In this document: positions 1 through 7,647 of the stretch, piece after piece
Layout: each line of letters starts with the position of its first letter
How positions within the stretch are numbered: position 1 is the stretch's first letter
Assembly (NCBI GenBank): GCA_037142915.1
Contig: JBAWZR010000023.1
Span: 1-15,198 of the forward strand
Direction: 5' to 3'
DNA: 15,198 nt
Source of the DNA: JBAWZR01 sp037142915
GTDB lineage: Bacteria > Patescibacteriota > Minisyncoccia > Moranbacterales > UBA1568
Program-made: the position numbers and the translations under genes
The notes under the pieces: generated by a model
What the model was told of the DNA's origin: nothing
Seen by the model: only the letters and a program-made list of their open reading frames with translations
Database searches by the model: none

Positions 1-2168
1 AGTTCGCTGTTTTTGTTGTCTGTATGGAGGATATCCATCCCGACGACACTGTCCCCCTCGCGGAGTTTGATACCACGAACGCCGCCAGCCCCCCGACCCA
101 TCGCGCGGACATCAGTTTCTTTGAAGTGAATAGCTTGACCATCAGAGGTTGCAAGTATGATTGTGTTGGATCCGGTGGTCGCTTTGACCCAGCCGAGCGA
201 GTCGCCTTTGTCGAGTGTGATAGCAATCAATCCACTCCGACGGACATTGTCGAAGTCCTCGATCTTTGATTTTTTAATTGTTCCGCCGGCCGTGGTCATA
301 AAGAGATACTTGTAGCCATCATCTTTATTGAAGGCAACCAGAGCGGTAATCTTCTCTTCTTGAGTCAATTGCAGGAAGTTGACGATCGCCTGGCCCTTGG
401 CGGTGCGGGAAGATTCGGGGATTTCATAGGCTTTGGTTTGGAATACTTTGCCGGAATTGGTGAAAAACATGAGATTGTCGTGGGTCATCACGCCGAGGAC
501 TTGCGCGATCACATCTCCTTCCTTGGTGGAGGCACCAATCACGCCTTTGCCACCGCGTTTTTGGACTTTGTAGACGGTTGGATTCATTCGCTTAATGTAG
601 CCGTCCTCAGTGAGAGTGAGAATCGCTTCTTCATTTGGGATGAGATCCTCCTGACGGAATTCTCCGATAGCTGAGCGGATAACTTTGGTGCGTCGCGCAT
701 CACCATACTTGTCTTTGAGTTCTTGGAGTTCGGTCTTGATAACGGCGAGCATTTTGGTACGACTCTTGAGGAGATCTTTGAGAAAAGCGATGATTTTCCG
801 TTTTTCGGCGAGTTCATCTTCGATTTTTTGGCGTTCCAATCCGGAGAGGGTTTGGAGCCGCATTTCGAGAATGGCAGTGGTTTGTTTTTCTGAGAGACCG
901 AATTTTTTCATCAAGTTATTCTGAGCGATCTCCTTATTCGGGGATTTCTTGATGACGGCGATCACCTCGTCGATATGATCGAGCGCTTTTTTGAGACCTT
1001 CGAGAATATGGGCGCGGTCGAGAGCTTTGTTGAGCTCGAAATTTGTGCGGCGCGTTACCACGGTCTCGCGGTGTTTGATGAAATGTTCGAGGATTGATTT
1101 GAGATTGAGGATTTGCGGTTCGCGTCCATCGACGAGCGCGAGCATATTGAAATTGAAGTTTTTCTGCAAGTCCGTCATCGTGTAGAGTTTGTTGAGGACT
1201 TTTTGTGGGAAGGCATCTTTCTTTAGCTCGATGACGACGCGAACACCGTCTTTGTCCGATTCGTCGCGGAGATCTTTGATACCAATGAGCTTTCCATCCT
1301 TGACCAGTTCGGCAATCTTGATGATGAGTGCTGCCTTGTTGGTCATATAGGTCATCTCTGAGATGATGATCTGGAATGCGCCAGCTTTGGTCTCGATGAT
1401 TTCTGCTTGCGCGCGAGTGGTGACCTTGCCGCGGCCAGTGGCGTAGGCTTCACGGATATCTTTGACATTATAAATAGTGCCGCCAGTTGGAAAGTCAGGA
1501 CCTTTGACATGCTTCAATAAGTCCTCAATCGACGCTTCAGGCGCATCGATGAGGTGAACGATCCCATCGACAAGCTCATTGAGGTTGTGCGGCGGGATAT
1601 TGGTCGCCATACCAACCGCGATACCAACCGTGCCGTTCAAGAGGAGTTGTGGGAGTTTAGCTGGGAGAACCACTGGTTCTTTTTCGACACCGTCATAGTT
1701 TGGGATGAAATCGACCGTGTCTTTGTCGATGTCGGCGAGCATTTCCTCGGCAATAGCAGAGAGTTTGGCTTCGGTATACCGCATAGCCGCCGGACTATCG
1801 CCGTCCATCGAGCCGAAGTTCCCTTGTCCCCAAACGAGTGGGTAGCGGAGCGAGAAATCCTGCGCCAAGCGAACCATTGTTTCGTAGACGGCAGAGTCGC
1901 CATGCGGGTGATACTTACCGAGTACTTCACCGACGACCGTGGCGGATTTACGGAATTTAGCGGTGTGTCGCAATCCCATCGTACCCATAGCGTAGAGAAT
2001 GCGGCGATGTACCGGCTTCAGACCATCACGAACATCCGGCAAGGCGCGAGAAACGATGACGCTCATGGCATAGTCGAGGTAGGATTGACGGACTTCATCG
2101 GTGATGACACGAGGCTGGATAGCCATATGGACAGGGACGACTGGTACGGTTGTCTTTTGTGTAGGCAT
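1..2168 (-). CDS. gyrA: DNA gyrase subunit A (3' end cut by window edge)
   Basis: Breakage-reunion subunit of DNA gyrase, which with GyrB introduces negative supercoils. Reading the minus strand from ATG at 2168 gives about 722 residues without a stop. Visible landmarks are the N-terminal segment ITDEVRQSYLDYAMSVIVSR, the HPHGDSAVYE quinolone region (Ser92, Glu96), and the catalytic Tyr131 in RYTEAK (codon 1776-1778). The GyrA box QKRGGKG at residues 536-542 (543-563) separates gyrase from ParC, which lacks it. Family members are usually 800-900 residues, so the end of the C-terminal pinwheel lies left of the window. Ser92 and the acidic Glu96 are the usual quinolone-sensitive state. There is no clear Shine-Dalgarno. 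A sigma70-type promoter lies about 50 bp upstream, so gyrA is probably transcribed on its own. Confidence 0.97.
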   Translation of the reverse strand, partial: MPTQKTTVPVVPVHMAIQPRVITDEVRQSYLDYAMSVIVSRALPDVRDGLKPVHRRILYAMGTMGLRHTAKFRKSATVVGEVLGKYHPHGDSAVYETMVRLAQDFSLRYPLVWGQGNFGSMDGDSPAAMRYTEAKLSAIAEEMLADIDKDTVDFIPNYDGVEKEPVVLPAKLPQLLLNGTVGIAVGMATNIPPHNLNELVDGIVHLIDAPEASIEDLLKHVKGPDFPTGGTIYNVKDIREAYATGRGKVTTRAQAEIIETKAGAFQIIISEMTYMTNKAALIIKIAELVKDGKLIGIKDLRDESDKDGVRVVIELKKDAFPQKVLNKLYTMTDLQKNFNFNMLALVDGREPQILNLKSILEHFIKHRETVVTRRTNFELNKALDRAHILEGLKKALDHIDEVIAVIKKSPNKEIAQNNLMKKFGLSEKQTTAILEMRLQTLSGLERQKIEDELAEKRKIIAFLKDLLKSRTKMLAVIKTELQELKDKYGDARRTKVIRSAIGEFRQEDLIPNEEAILTLTEDGYIKRMNPTVYKVQKRGGKGVIGASTKEGDVIAQVLGVMTHDNLMFFTNSGKVFQTKAYEIPESSRTAKGQAIVNFLQLTQEEKITALVAFNKDDGYKYLFMTTAGGTIKKSKIEDFDNVRRSGLIAITLDKGDSLGWVKATTGSNTIILATSDGQAIHFKETDVRAMGRGAGGVRGIKLREGDSVVGMDILHTDNKNSE

Positions 2169-2221
2169 AGACGGAGAGAAAAATATTCAAAAATCAATAA
2201 AAAAACAGCTCCTGATACCCT

Positions 2222-2250
2222 ATTGTAGCAAAAGAGAGAAAATTATTCAA
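2222..2250 (-). promoter_or_regulatory. Sigma70-type promoter of gyrA
   Basis: On the minus strand, TTGAAT (2250-2245), a 17-bp spacer and TACAAT (2227-2222) form a near-consensus promoter. It would start transcription near 2215 and give a leader of about 47 nt before the gyrA ATG. The -35 box is only 2 bp from the inverted-repeat element at 2253-2371. Confidence 0.7.
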
Positions 2251-2252
2251 GG

Positions 2253-2371
2253 AGGACTTATTCGCTCGGCACATTTCTTCGTTACGAGTTCCGGTACTCG
2301 ACATCGTACGCTTGTACGATTTACTCCGTTCCTCACTCGCGCCTCGAACTGCACTCAAGCGAATAAGTCCT
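2253..2371. repeat. 119-bp inverted-repeat element, MITE- or REP-like
   Basis: A perfect 14-bp terminal inverted repeat, AGGACTTATTCGCT at 2253-2266 and its complement at 2358-2371, encloses about 90 bp with further hairpins. These are CGAGT/ACTCG (2285-2289/2296-2300) and ATCGTAC/GTACGAT (2303-2309/2314-2320, loop GCTT). It lies between the stop of the small membrane protein and the gyrA -35 box. No transposase is present. It could be a dispersed palindromic element or a large folded terminator for the leftward transcript. Only other genome copies would decide. Confidence 0.6.
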
Positions 2372-2377
2372 ATTAAA

Positions 2378-2686
2378 CTACTGTCCCGAAGCATCCGTTG
2401 TGTTGGGGGTGTTGGCAGCCTCAGGGGTCGTGGTGGTTCCGGTAGCGCTAGTGGATTTTTGAAGCATTTCTTGCAAGGATGGCGCAGTGGTACTTGGATT
2501 TTCCTGGCTCGTGTTGTTGGGGAGGGTTTCCGTGATAGAGGGCATTTTTGGGAAATTGGTTTGGACGGAGAGTATCCATATTGCGAAAACAAAAAACATA
2601 CTCACAGAAACACATAACCAGACATATCGCAGACGGACGGCCTCAGGCTGTTGGCGGATATGCTCGATTTTTTTGATGAGAGACAT
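2378..2686 (-). CDS. Small single-pass membrane protein, CPR-type hypothetical
   Basis: 102 residues, function unknown. A charged N-terminus (about residues 1-20, MSLIKKIEHIRQQPEAVRLR) is followed by one hydrophobic segment at about 22-41 (YVWLCVSVSMFFVFAIWILS). The rest is a Ser/Thr/Pro/Asn-rich low-complexity tail, probably outside the membrane. By the positive-inside rule the N-terminus is likely cytoplasmic. Proteins with this beginning seem common in Patescibacteria, which is recollection rather than a search. It sits 60 bp downstream of the MBL-fold gene on the same strand and could share its transcript. The stop is TAG. No Shine-Dalgarno is visible before the ATG at 2686. Confidence 0.75.
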   Translation of the reverse strand: MSLIKKIEHIRQQPEAVRLRYVWLCVSVSMFFVFAIWILSVQTNFPKMPSITETLPNNTSQENPSTTAPSLQEMLQKSTSATGTTTTPEAANTPNTTDASGQ

Positions 2687-2746
2687 AAGGAAAAGTCTGT
2701 TTTATTTTAAAGGCTATTCTTTGGACTGTTAATTTACTCTATGCTG

Positions 2747-3403
2747 CTAAATCTTTTCAAGCAGGATGACTTCCATCGATTTACCCTCGAGATCTTTTTT
2801 CTTGAGGAGGAGTTTCGGGATGGTTTGCTCGGGACAATTGCCGATTTCATCGCAGAAGGGTTTGAGGGTGTTGCTCGTGAGGAGTGAGTCTTCGGTGGAA
2901 TAATGCATCGGCACAATGATAACCGGTTCGATTTTTTTGATGATATCGTCGGCTTGATGCGGCGAAAGTGTATCGGCACCGTCAATGGGAATGAAAAGAA
3001 TGTCAGTGTGGCCGATCTGATCGAGTTGTTCGCTCGTGAGGGTGTGGCCGAGTAATCCAAGAAAGCACAAGCTCATTTCCTCGACGATGCAGGTGTAGAT
3101 CGTGTTTTGACCACGGATACTGCCACCCTCGGCGTCATGATAAGAGGGAATACCTTTGATTGTCAGTCCACAACTCGCGTATTCTCCCGGAGTGACAAAA
3201 ACAATCGGTTCGCCTTTGAGTCCCACCAAAGCCTCGCTATTTGTGGGCTGCGAGAGGAGAACGATATTCGCCTGCCCTTGTACGGATCGGGATCCAGAGG
3301 TTTTTTCGGGAGGATTGGTCCAAATGATGATGTCATCGGTGGCTCGTCCGCCGGGTTTGGTAGTAATTTTGAAGCAGGCATCGCCGTAGTATTGGATGAG
3401 CAT
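2747..3403 (-). CDS. UlaG-like MBL-fold protein lacking the HxHxDH motif
   Basis: 218 residues from ATG at 3403. The start fits a promoter just upstream and the family's usual beginning (MLIQYYGDACFKI); a longer frame to 3589 exists but runs through the promoter and a structured RNA. The fold is recognisable in order: YGDACFKI (5-12), GQANIVLLS (43-51), TPGEYASCGLTIKGI (71-85), SYHD (87-90), LGLLGH (115-120), DILFIPIDGADTLSP (134-148) and IVPMHYS (163-169). The metal-binding HxHxDH expected after the ADIVLVT-like strand is replaced by SQPTNS (51-56), and the usual Asp in the GDxG segment is gone. Other His residues (89, 132, 149, 167) remain. It is probably catalytically inactive or altered. 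The substrate is unknown. The stop is TAG. Confidence 0.82.
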   Translation of the reverse strand: MLIQYYGDACFKITTKPGGRATDDIIIWTNPPEKTSGSRSVQGQANIVLLSQPTNSEALVGLKGEPIVFVTPGEYASCGLTIKGIPSYHDAEGGSIRGQNTIYTCIVEEMSLCFLGLLGHTLTSEQLDQIGHTDILFIPIDGADTLSPHQADDIIKKIEPVIIVPMHYSTEDSLLTSNTLKPFCDEIGNCPEQTIPKLLLKKKDLEGKSMEVILLEKI

Positions 3404-3434
3404 AGACGGGAAATACAGAAAATAAAGCTTCTTC

Positions 3435-3464
3435 AGCATAGCATGATAATCCTCGTTTTGACAA
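3435..3464 (-). promoter_or_regulatory. Promoter of the MBL-fold gene, overlapping a divergent promoter
   Basis: Minus strand TTGTCA (3464-3459), 18-bp spacer, TATGCT (3440-3435). Transcription would start near 3428, about 25 nt before the ATG at 3403. The -35 hexamer overlaps that of the rightward promoter by five bases, so the two promoters may compete for polymerase. Confidence 0.55.
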
Positions 3465-3486
3465 ATAATGGAAAGTGCGATAGAGT
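3458..3486 (+). promoter_or_regulatory. Rightward promoter for the structured RNA and S1 leader
   Basis: TTGACA (3458-3463), a 17-bp spacer and TAGAGT (3481-3486). The -35 is perfect consensus and the -10 matches four of six. Transcription would begin near 3493, about 207 nt before the S1 start codon, and pass through the folded segment and the terminator that follow. Confidence 0.65.
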
Positions 3487-3492
3487 AGAGGA

Positions 3493-3655
3493 AACTTCTT
3501 TGGAATGTGTTTTTTGAGGAGAAGTGACCGATGTGAGCATAATTCGTAAAACAACTGAATCGGGGATGTTCCAATCCCCTTTCTTTCAAGAGAAGTAATT
3601 CTTTTGGAGCACGAATTATGAACGCTTTCCTTTTTTAGAGCGTTTTTTATTTTTT
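3493..3655 (+). ncRNA. Structured RNA: S1 leader/attenuator or standalone small RNA
   Basis: A promoter, a multi-helix fold and an intrinsic terminator frame an RNA of about 160 nt. P1 is a perfect 10-bp closing helix (CATAATTCGT 3538-3547 with ACGAATTATG 3611-3620). Inside are P2 (GGGGAT/ATCCCC, 3562-3567/3574-3579) and P3, about 11 bp with G-U pairs (3584-3594/3599-3609) capped by a GUAA tetraloop. Together they make a three-way junction. A possible extra helix is ACTTCT/AGAAGT upstream of P1. The terminator follows P1 by one or no bases. No other promoter is evident before the S1 gene. I do not recognise a known riboswitch or RNA family. Confidence 0.55.
3621..3655 (+). terminator. Intrinsic terminator upstream of the S1 gene
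   Basis: AACGCT (3621-3626) pairs with AGCGTT (3639-3644) across a 12-nt loop and is followed by a T-rich run to 3655. It starts directly after the P1 helix and ends 44 bp before the S1 ATG, the position expected of an attenuator. Confidence 0.65.
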
Positions 3656-3699
3656 AACGGACTGGCGTGGGCGCTCCACCAGAGAACGAGACTTTATAT

Positions 3700-4911
3700 A
3701 TGACAACGAACAAAAAATTATTGGAAGAGTTGGTGGATCAAACTGTTTCTCAGCGGAAATCATTTCGCGTCATAGCGGACAAAACACCGAAGAAAGCTCC
3801 TAAAAAAGCGGATGCTGAAGAACAGAATGTTTCTTCAATGGAGGCTTTGCTGTCAGCGCAGCCATTGCATATTCCCGAAGTGGGAGATGTTTTGCCGGCG
3901 GTCGTCATTGATATCGCGGCGCACTCGATCTTGCTTGATCTGGGATCTTTCGGTACGGGTATTGTATTGGGAAAGGAAATGAAAGACGGACTTTTGAGCA
4001 CCAAGGTTAAATTGGGCGATGAAGTTGTGGCGACCCTTATCGACCTCGAAAATGAGGATGGGTATATCGAATTGTCGATCCGTGAAGCGTCGTATGAAAA
4101 GGCGTGGGAGGATATTGAGGCGAAGCGGAGCAACAAAGATGTGGTCGCTACCAAGGTGCTCGAAGCGAATAAAGGTGGCTTGATGGTGGAAATCAACGGT
4201 ATTACCGGGTTTTTGCCAGTATCGCAATTATCGAGCGAGCACTATCCGCGCGTGGAAGACGGTGACAAGAATAAGATTCTCGAATTATTGAAACGGTTGA
4301 TTAGTCAGGAATTGTCCGTGCGTATTCTCGATGTCGATCGGTTGGCTGAGAAGTTGATCGTGAGTGAAAAGGCGGCACAGAGCGAACGAGATCGTGCGTT
4401 GATTGGACAATTGGCGGTTGGCGATATCATCGAGGGCGAAGTGAGCGGTGTAGTGGACTTTGGCGCATTCGTGAAATTTGAACCAGAAGGTGCGCGCAAA
4501 GGACAGAAATTGGAGGGATTGGTACATATTTCTGAACTCGCATGGCAACTCATCGACAATCCTCGTGAAATCGTGAAGACGGGCGATCATGTCCGCGCCA
4601 AGGTGATCGGTGTTGAGGACACTCGTATTTCGCTTTCGATGAAGGTGCTGAAGGAAGACCCGTGGGCGAATGTCAAGGATCGTTACACTGTGGGCGATGC
4701 CGTGACGGGCAAGGTGGACAAGATCAACCATTTCGGGGCCTTCGTCTATCTCGATCAGGATATTCATGGATTGGCACATATCAGTGAATTTCACGAAGTA
4801 TTCCCTGGGAAGAAAATGGAAGAATTATTCACGGTCGGACAGGAATATCAATGGAAGATTCTCTCCATTGAGCCTCGAACTCATCGGATGGGATTGCTGC
4901 CGGTAAAATAA
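3700..4911 (+). CDS. rpsA: 30S ribosomal protein S1 (four S1 domains)
   Basis: 403 residues from ATG at 3700; a GTG at 3667 would add 11 residues of no clear homology. Binds mRNA on the small ribosomal subunit through OB-fold S1 domains. Four are visible: about 61-131 (VGDVLPAVVIDIAAHSILLD), 148-225 (GLMVEINGITGFLPVSQL), 239-316 (VGDIIEGEVSGVVDFGAFVK, LVHISEL, ISLSMK) and 330-402 (VGDAVTGKVDKINHFGAFVY, GLAHISEF). E. coli S1 has six, so this is the short type. Domains 3 and 4 are the most canonical. A Lys/Ala-rich linker precedes domain 1. No strong Shine-Dalgarno is present. The preceding terminator and absence of another promoter suggest leader control. It is followed by its own terminator. 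Confidence 0.92.
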   Translation: MTTNKKLLEELVDQTVSQRKSFRVIADKTPKKAPKKADAEEQNVSSMEALLSAQPLHIPEVGDVLPAVVIDIAAHSILLDLGSFGTGIVLGKEMKDGLLSTKVKLGDEVVATLIDLENEDGYIELSIREASYEKAWEDIEAKRSNKDVVATKVLEANKGGLMVEINGITGFLPVSQLSSEHYPRVEDGDKNKILELLKRLISQELSVRILDVDRLAEKLIVSEKAAQSERDRALIGQLAVGDIIEGEVSGVVDFGAFVKFEPEGARKGQKLEGLVHISELAWQLIDNPREIVKTGDHVRAKVIGVEDTRISLSMKVLKEDPWANVKDRYTVGDAVTGKVDKINHFGAFVYLDQDIHGLAHISEFHEVFPGKKMEELFTVGQEYQWKILSIEPRTHRMGLLPVK

Positions 4912-4926
4912 ACGGCTGGTTGAAGA

Positions 4927-4956
4927 CGGGGTGGCTTATGTCACCCCGCTTTGTTT
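4927..4956 (+). terminator. Intrinsic terminator after rpsA
   Basis: CGGGGTG (4927-4933) pairs with CACCCCG (4942-4948) over an 8-nt loop, then CTTTGTTTT. It begins 15 bp after the S1 stop and separates rpsA from the kinase gene. Confidence 0.8.
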
Positions 4957-4982
4957 TCAAGACTTATTTTAATTGTGATACT
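4954..4982 (+). promoter_or_regulatory. Possible extended -10 promoter of the guanylate kinase-like gene
   Basis: TTTTCA (4954-4959), 17 bp, GATACT (4977-4982), with TG one base before the -10. The start would fall near 4989, only about 7 nt before the ATG at 4996, so the mRNA would be almost leaderless. No Shine-Dalgarno is seen, which agrees. Weak match overall. Confidence 0.35.
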
Positions 4983-4995
4983 TTCGTTCAAAAAT

Positions 4996-5574
4996 ATGAA
5001 CGCAAAAAACAACATTATCATTATTTCTGGGCCAGCTGGTTCAGGCAAAGACTCAGTAATAAGTGCACTTTCCAAGCAATGCACTCTCGAACGAGTGGTG
5101 ACATCCTCAACACGAGCAATGCGTATAGGGGAGAGCGAGGGACATCCATACTATTTCATTTCACGGGAGAAATTTGAAGCCATGATCAAAAGTGGAGCTT
5201 TCTTTGAATATTCGATTAATGAAAATAACGAATATTATGGAGTAACCCAGGAAGAGTTGAATCGGGTGATGCAGAGTGGAAAGCTGGGGGTTTGGAAAAT
5301 GGAATGGAAAGGGGTGATTTCAGTTAAAAAATTACTGCCTTTTATCAAAGCAATTTTTATCATAGCACCACTTGAAATTTTGGAGTTACGGTTGCGACAA
5401 CGCGATGGAGGATTTCACGATGAACAGTATTTTGCTGAGCGTATGGAATATACGAGAGAATGGTTCAAGCATAGTGATATATATGATTTTACGGTAATAA
5501 ATAAGGAAGGTAAACTCAATGAAACAGTAACTGACGTGACCAACTATATCCGACAACAAGGTTTACTCCCTTAG
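4996..5574 (+). CDS. Guanylate kinase-like P-loop kinase
   Basis: 192 residues from ATG at 4996; an upstream in-frame start at 4951 lies in the rpsA terminator and is unlikely. The P-loop GPAGSGKDS is at 12-20. A GMP-kinase-like segment follows: STRAMRIGESEGHPYYFIS (38-56, Arg40 and Arg43), FFEYSINENNEYYGV (69-83), then IFIIAP (120-125), an Arg-rich lid (LRLRQRD, 131-137) and YDFTVIN (163-169). Length fits guanylate kinase (GMP + ATP to GDP + ADP). Departures from the norm are KDS where GMK usually has KST, and WKMEWKG (100-106) where GMK usually has LxDIDxQG, leaving Glu103 at the conserved acidic site. The KDS P-loop also recalls PhnN-type kinases, but the YYG motif favours GMK. The stop is TAG. 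Confidence 0.75.
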   Translation: MNAKNNIIIISGPAGSGKDSVISALSKQCTLERVVTSSTRAMRIGESEGHPYYFISREKFEAMIKSGAFFEYSINENNEYYGVTQEELNRVMQSGKLGVWKMEWKGVISVKKLLPFIKAIFIIAPLEILELRLRQRDGGFHDEQYFAERMEYTREWFKHSDIYDFTVINKEGKLNETVTDVTNYIRQQGLLP

Positions 5575-5610
5575 TTCGCACGTCAATATGTATCCTGGGT
5601 TGTTGGTGGG

Positions 5611-5639
5611 TTGAAAATCATTCTAAAAGATGATACGAT
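5611..5639 (+). promoter_or_regulatory. Sigma70-type promoter of ftsH
   Basis: TTGAAA (5611-5616), a 17-bp spacer and TACGAT (5634-5639) lie in the 145-bp gap before ftsH. Transcription would start near 5646, giving a leader of about 75 nt. Confidence 0.55.
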
Positions 5640-5719
5640 GAGCTTAATTGTCTTAAAATAGAGACAGAGCTTGTTATTCAAGCGTGTAAATTTTCAAAGA
5701 GTTTTGTAACTACTTTTTT

Positions 5720-7606
5720 ATGGAAAAAATGACCAAAAATGCGGGGTTTCTCATATTTCTTGCGATTTTATTCGTGGGAATATTCATTCTCTATCGAGGG
5801 GGATCTCAACAACCCGAGAATTATTCTCTGACACAGCTCGTGGAGCAGATAAATGGTAATAATGTCGCCTCGCTCACAGTGGACGGTAATGATGTCACCA
5901 TCGCGCTCAAGGACGGCAAACAGGCCACTACAGTCAAAGAAACCGAAACATCGTTGAGTCAGACGTTGGTCAATTATGGTGTCAATAAAGATCAACTTGC
6001 GAATTTGCCGATGACCGTGAAACAATTAAGTGGACCATTGGCCTGGTTGGGCGTTTTTCTCCCATTTTTCCTCCCGTTTCTTTTAGTGGGAGTCTTCATT
6101 TGGTTTATGTTTCGTCAGGCACAGCGCGGGAATTCACAGGCGATGTCCTTCGGCCTCAGTCGGGCGCGTATTCTCGATCCGAAAGACAAGAAGAAACAAG
6201 TGAAATTCAGCGATGTGGCAGGCGCGGAAGAGGCCAAAGAGGAACTCCGTGAGGTAGTCGAGTTCCTCCGTCATCCGAAGAAGTTTCTCGATATGGGAGC
6301 GAAGATTCCCAAAGGAGTGCTTTTATTGGGCGCTCCAGGAACAGGAAAAACCCTGATGGCCAAAGCGGTGGCTGGTGAAGCGGGAGTCCCCTTCTTCAAT
6401 ATCAGCGGCTCGGAATTCGTTGAAATGTTTGTCGGTGTCGGTGCATCTCGTGTGCGAGATTTGTTTCGCCAGGCCAAGAAAAGCGCTCCAGCTATCGTAT
6501 TTATCGATGAGATCGACGCAGTTGGCCGTCATCGTGGCGCCGGTTTGGGTGGTGGTAATGATGAACGAGAGCAAACACTGAACCAAATATTAGTGGAGAT
6601 GGATGGTTTCGAGACGGATGCGGGCGTAATCGTTATCGCGTCTACCAATCGTCCCGATGTGCTCGATCCCGCACTCTTGCGACCGGGTCGGTTTGATCGT
6701 CGCGTGACGATGGATTTGCCTGATATCAATGAACGGGAAGCTATCCTGCGCATTCATAGTAAGAACAAGAAAATGGATGCCGATGTCAATATTCGTCGGC
6801 TCGCTGAACGAACACCAGGATTTTCAGGTGCCGATCTGGCCAATCTCATCAACGAAGCCGCCATATTGGCCACGCGCCGCAAACACAAGACGATCACTAT
6901 GGATGAACTCGCGGAGTCGATCGAAAAAGTGATGTTGGGGCCGGCTCGCCGGAGTCGTGTGATTAGTCCAAATGAAAAAGAAATCATCGCTTATCATGAA
7001 TCCGGACACGCGCTGGTGGCACATTCTACTCCCCTGGCCGATACGGTACAAAAAGTCTCAATCATTTCTCGTGGCTATGCTGGTGGATATACACTTGCAA
7101 CTCCGACGGAAGACAAGACGCTTCATTCATATCGGTATTTCGTGGCTGAGATAGCGGTGCTTTTGGGTGGTTATGCGAGTGAAAGACTGGTTTTTAATGA
7201 TGTGACGACTGGCCCGTCCAATGATTTGGAACGTGCGACGCAGATGGCTCGCAATATCGTGACCCGTTATGGGATGAGCGCTTTGGGTGCGCGGACTTTC
7301 GGGAAGAAGGAAGAACTCGTTTTTCTTGGCAGGGAAATGCATGAGGAACGCAATTATTCCGAAAAAACCGCCCAAGATATCGACCAAGAAGTGTCCCGGT
7401 TGGTAAAAGAAGGACTCCTCTATGCTACGGATATTCTGACGCAGAAAAGAGCTATCCTCAATGCTTTAGCACAGGCTCTCCTGGAACGGGAAGTCCTTGA
7501 AAAAGATGAGTTTGAGGTAGTGGCAAATGGTGGTAAGATTTTAGTAGAGAAACAACCAGAAGTGATCGAAGAAAAAAATACCGTAACAGAGTCAAAAAAG
7601 AAATAA
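5720..7606 (+). CDS. ftsH: ATP-dependent zinc metalloprotease FtsH
   Basis: 628-residue membrane-anchored AAA+ protease that extracts and degrades misfolded membrane and short-lived cytosolic proteins. It has the full architecture: TM1 about 9-25, an extracytoplasmic domain 30-104, TM2 about 107-131, and the AAA+ module with Walker A GAPGTGKT (204-211), Walker B IVFIDEID (259-266) and the second region of homology with arginine fingers (RPGRFDRR, 321-328). The zinc site HESGH is at 426-430 and the later zinc-ligand Asp falls in TGPSNDLERAT. Length is normal. ATG at 5720 is chosen because the protein begins right before TM1; ATG at 5729 is also possible. No Shine-Dalgarno is evident. The next gene on this strand is tRNA-Val, with no convincing terminator between them. 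Confidence 0.97.
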   Translation: MEKMTKNAGFLIFLAILFVGIFILYRGGSQQPENYSLTQLVEQINGNNVASLTVDGNDVTIALKDGKQATTVKETETSLSQTLVNYGVNKDQLANLPMTVKQLSGPLAWLGVFLPFFLPFLLVGVFIWFMFRQAQRGNSQAMSFGLSRARILDPKDKKKQVKFSDVAGAEEAKEELREVVEFLRHPKKFLDMGAKIPKGVLLLGAPGTGKTLMAKAVAGEAGVPFFNISGSEFVEMFVGVGASRVRDLFRQAKKSAPAIVFIDEIDAVGRHRGAGLGGGNDEREQTLNQILVEMDGFETDAGVIVIASTNRPDVLDPALLRPGRFDRRVTMDLPDINEREAILRIHSKNKKMDADVNIRRLAERTPGFSGADLANLINEAAILATRRKHKTITMDELAESIEKVMLGPARRSRVISPNEKEIIAYHESGHALVAHSTPLADTVQKVSIISRGYAGGYTLATPTEDKTLHSYRYFVAEIAVLLGGYASERLVFNDVTTGPSNDLERATQMARNIVTRYGMSALGARTFGKKEELVFLGREMHEERNYSEKTAQDIDQEVSRLVKEGLLYATDILTQKRAILNALAQALLEREVLEKDEFEVVANGGKILVEKQPEVIEEKNTVTESKKK

Positions 7607-7647
7607 AATTTGGCAAAGAGTGTAGAGTGTGGTACAAAAAATAAGAA

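Noticed and set aside
1554..2228. 224-codon open frame on plus
   Set aside because: It is the antisense shadow of gyrA, whose minus-strand product has all family motifs.
2194..2592. 132-codon minus-strand frame
   Set aside because: It runs through the inverted-repeat element and overlaps the small membrane protein in another frame; no family features.
3404..3589. 62-residue N-terminal extension of the MBL-fold protein
   Set aside because: It would cross the gene's own promoter and the structured RNA, and family members start at the ATG at 3403.
3538..3620. A tRNA gene in the folded region before rpsA
   Set aside because: The closing helix is 10 bp, only two inner arms exist, and no T loop or D arm fits on either strand.
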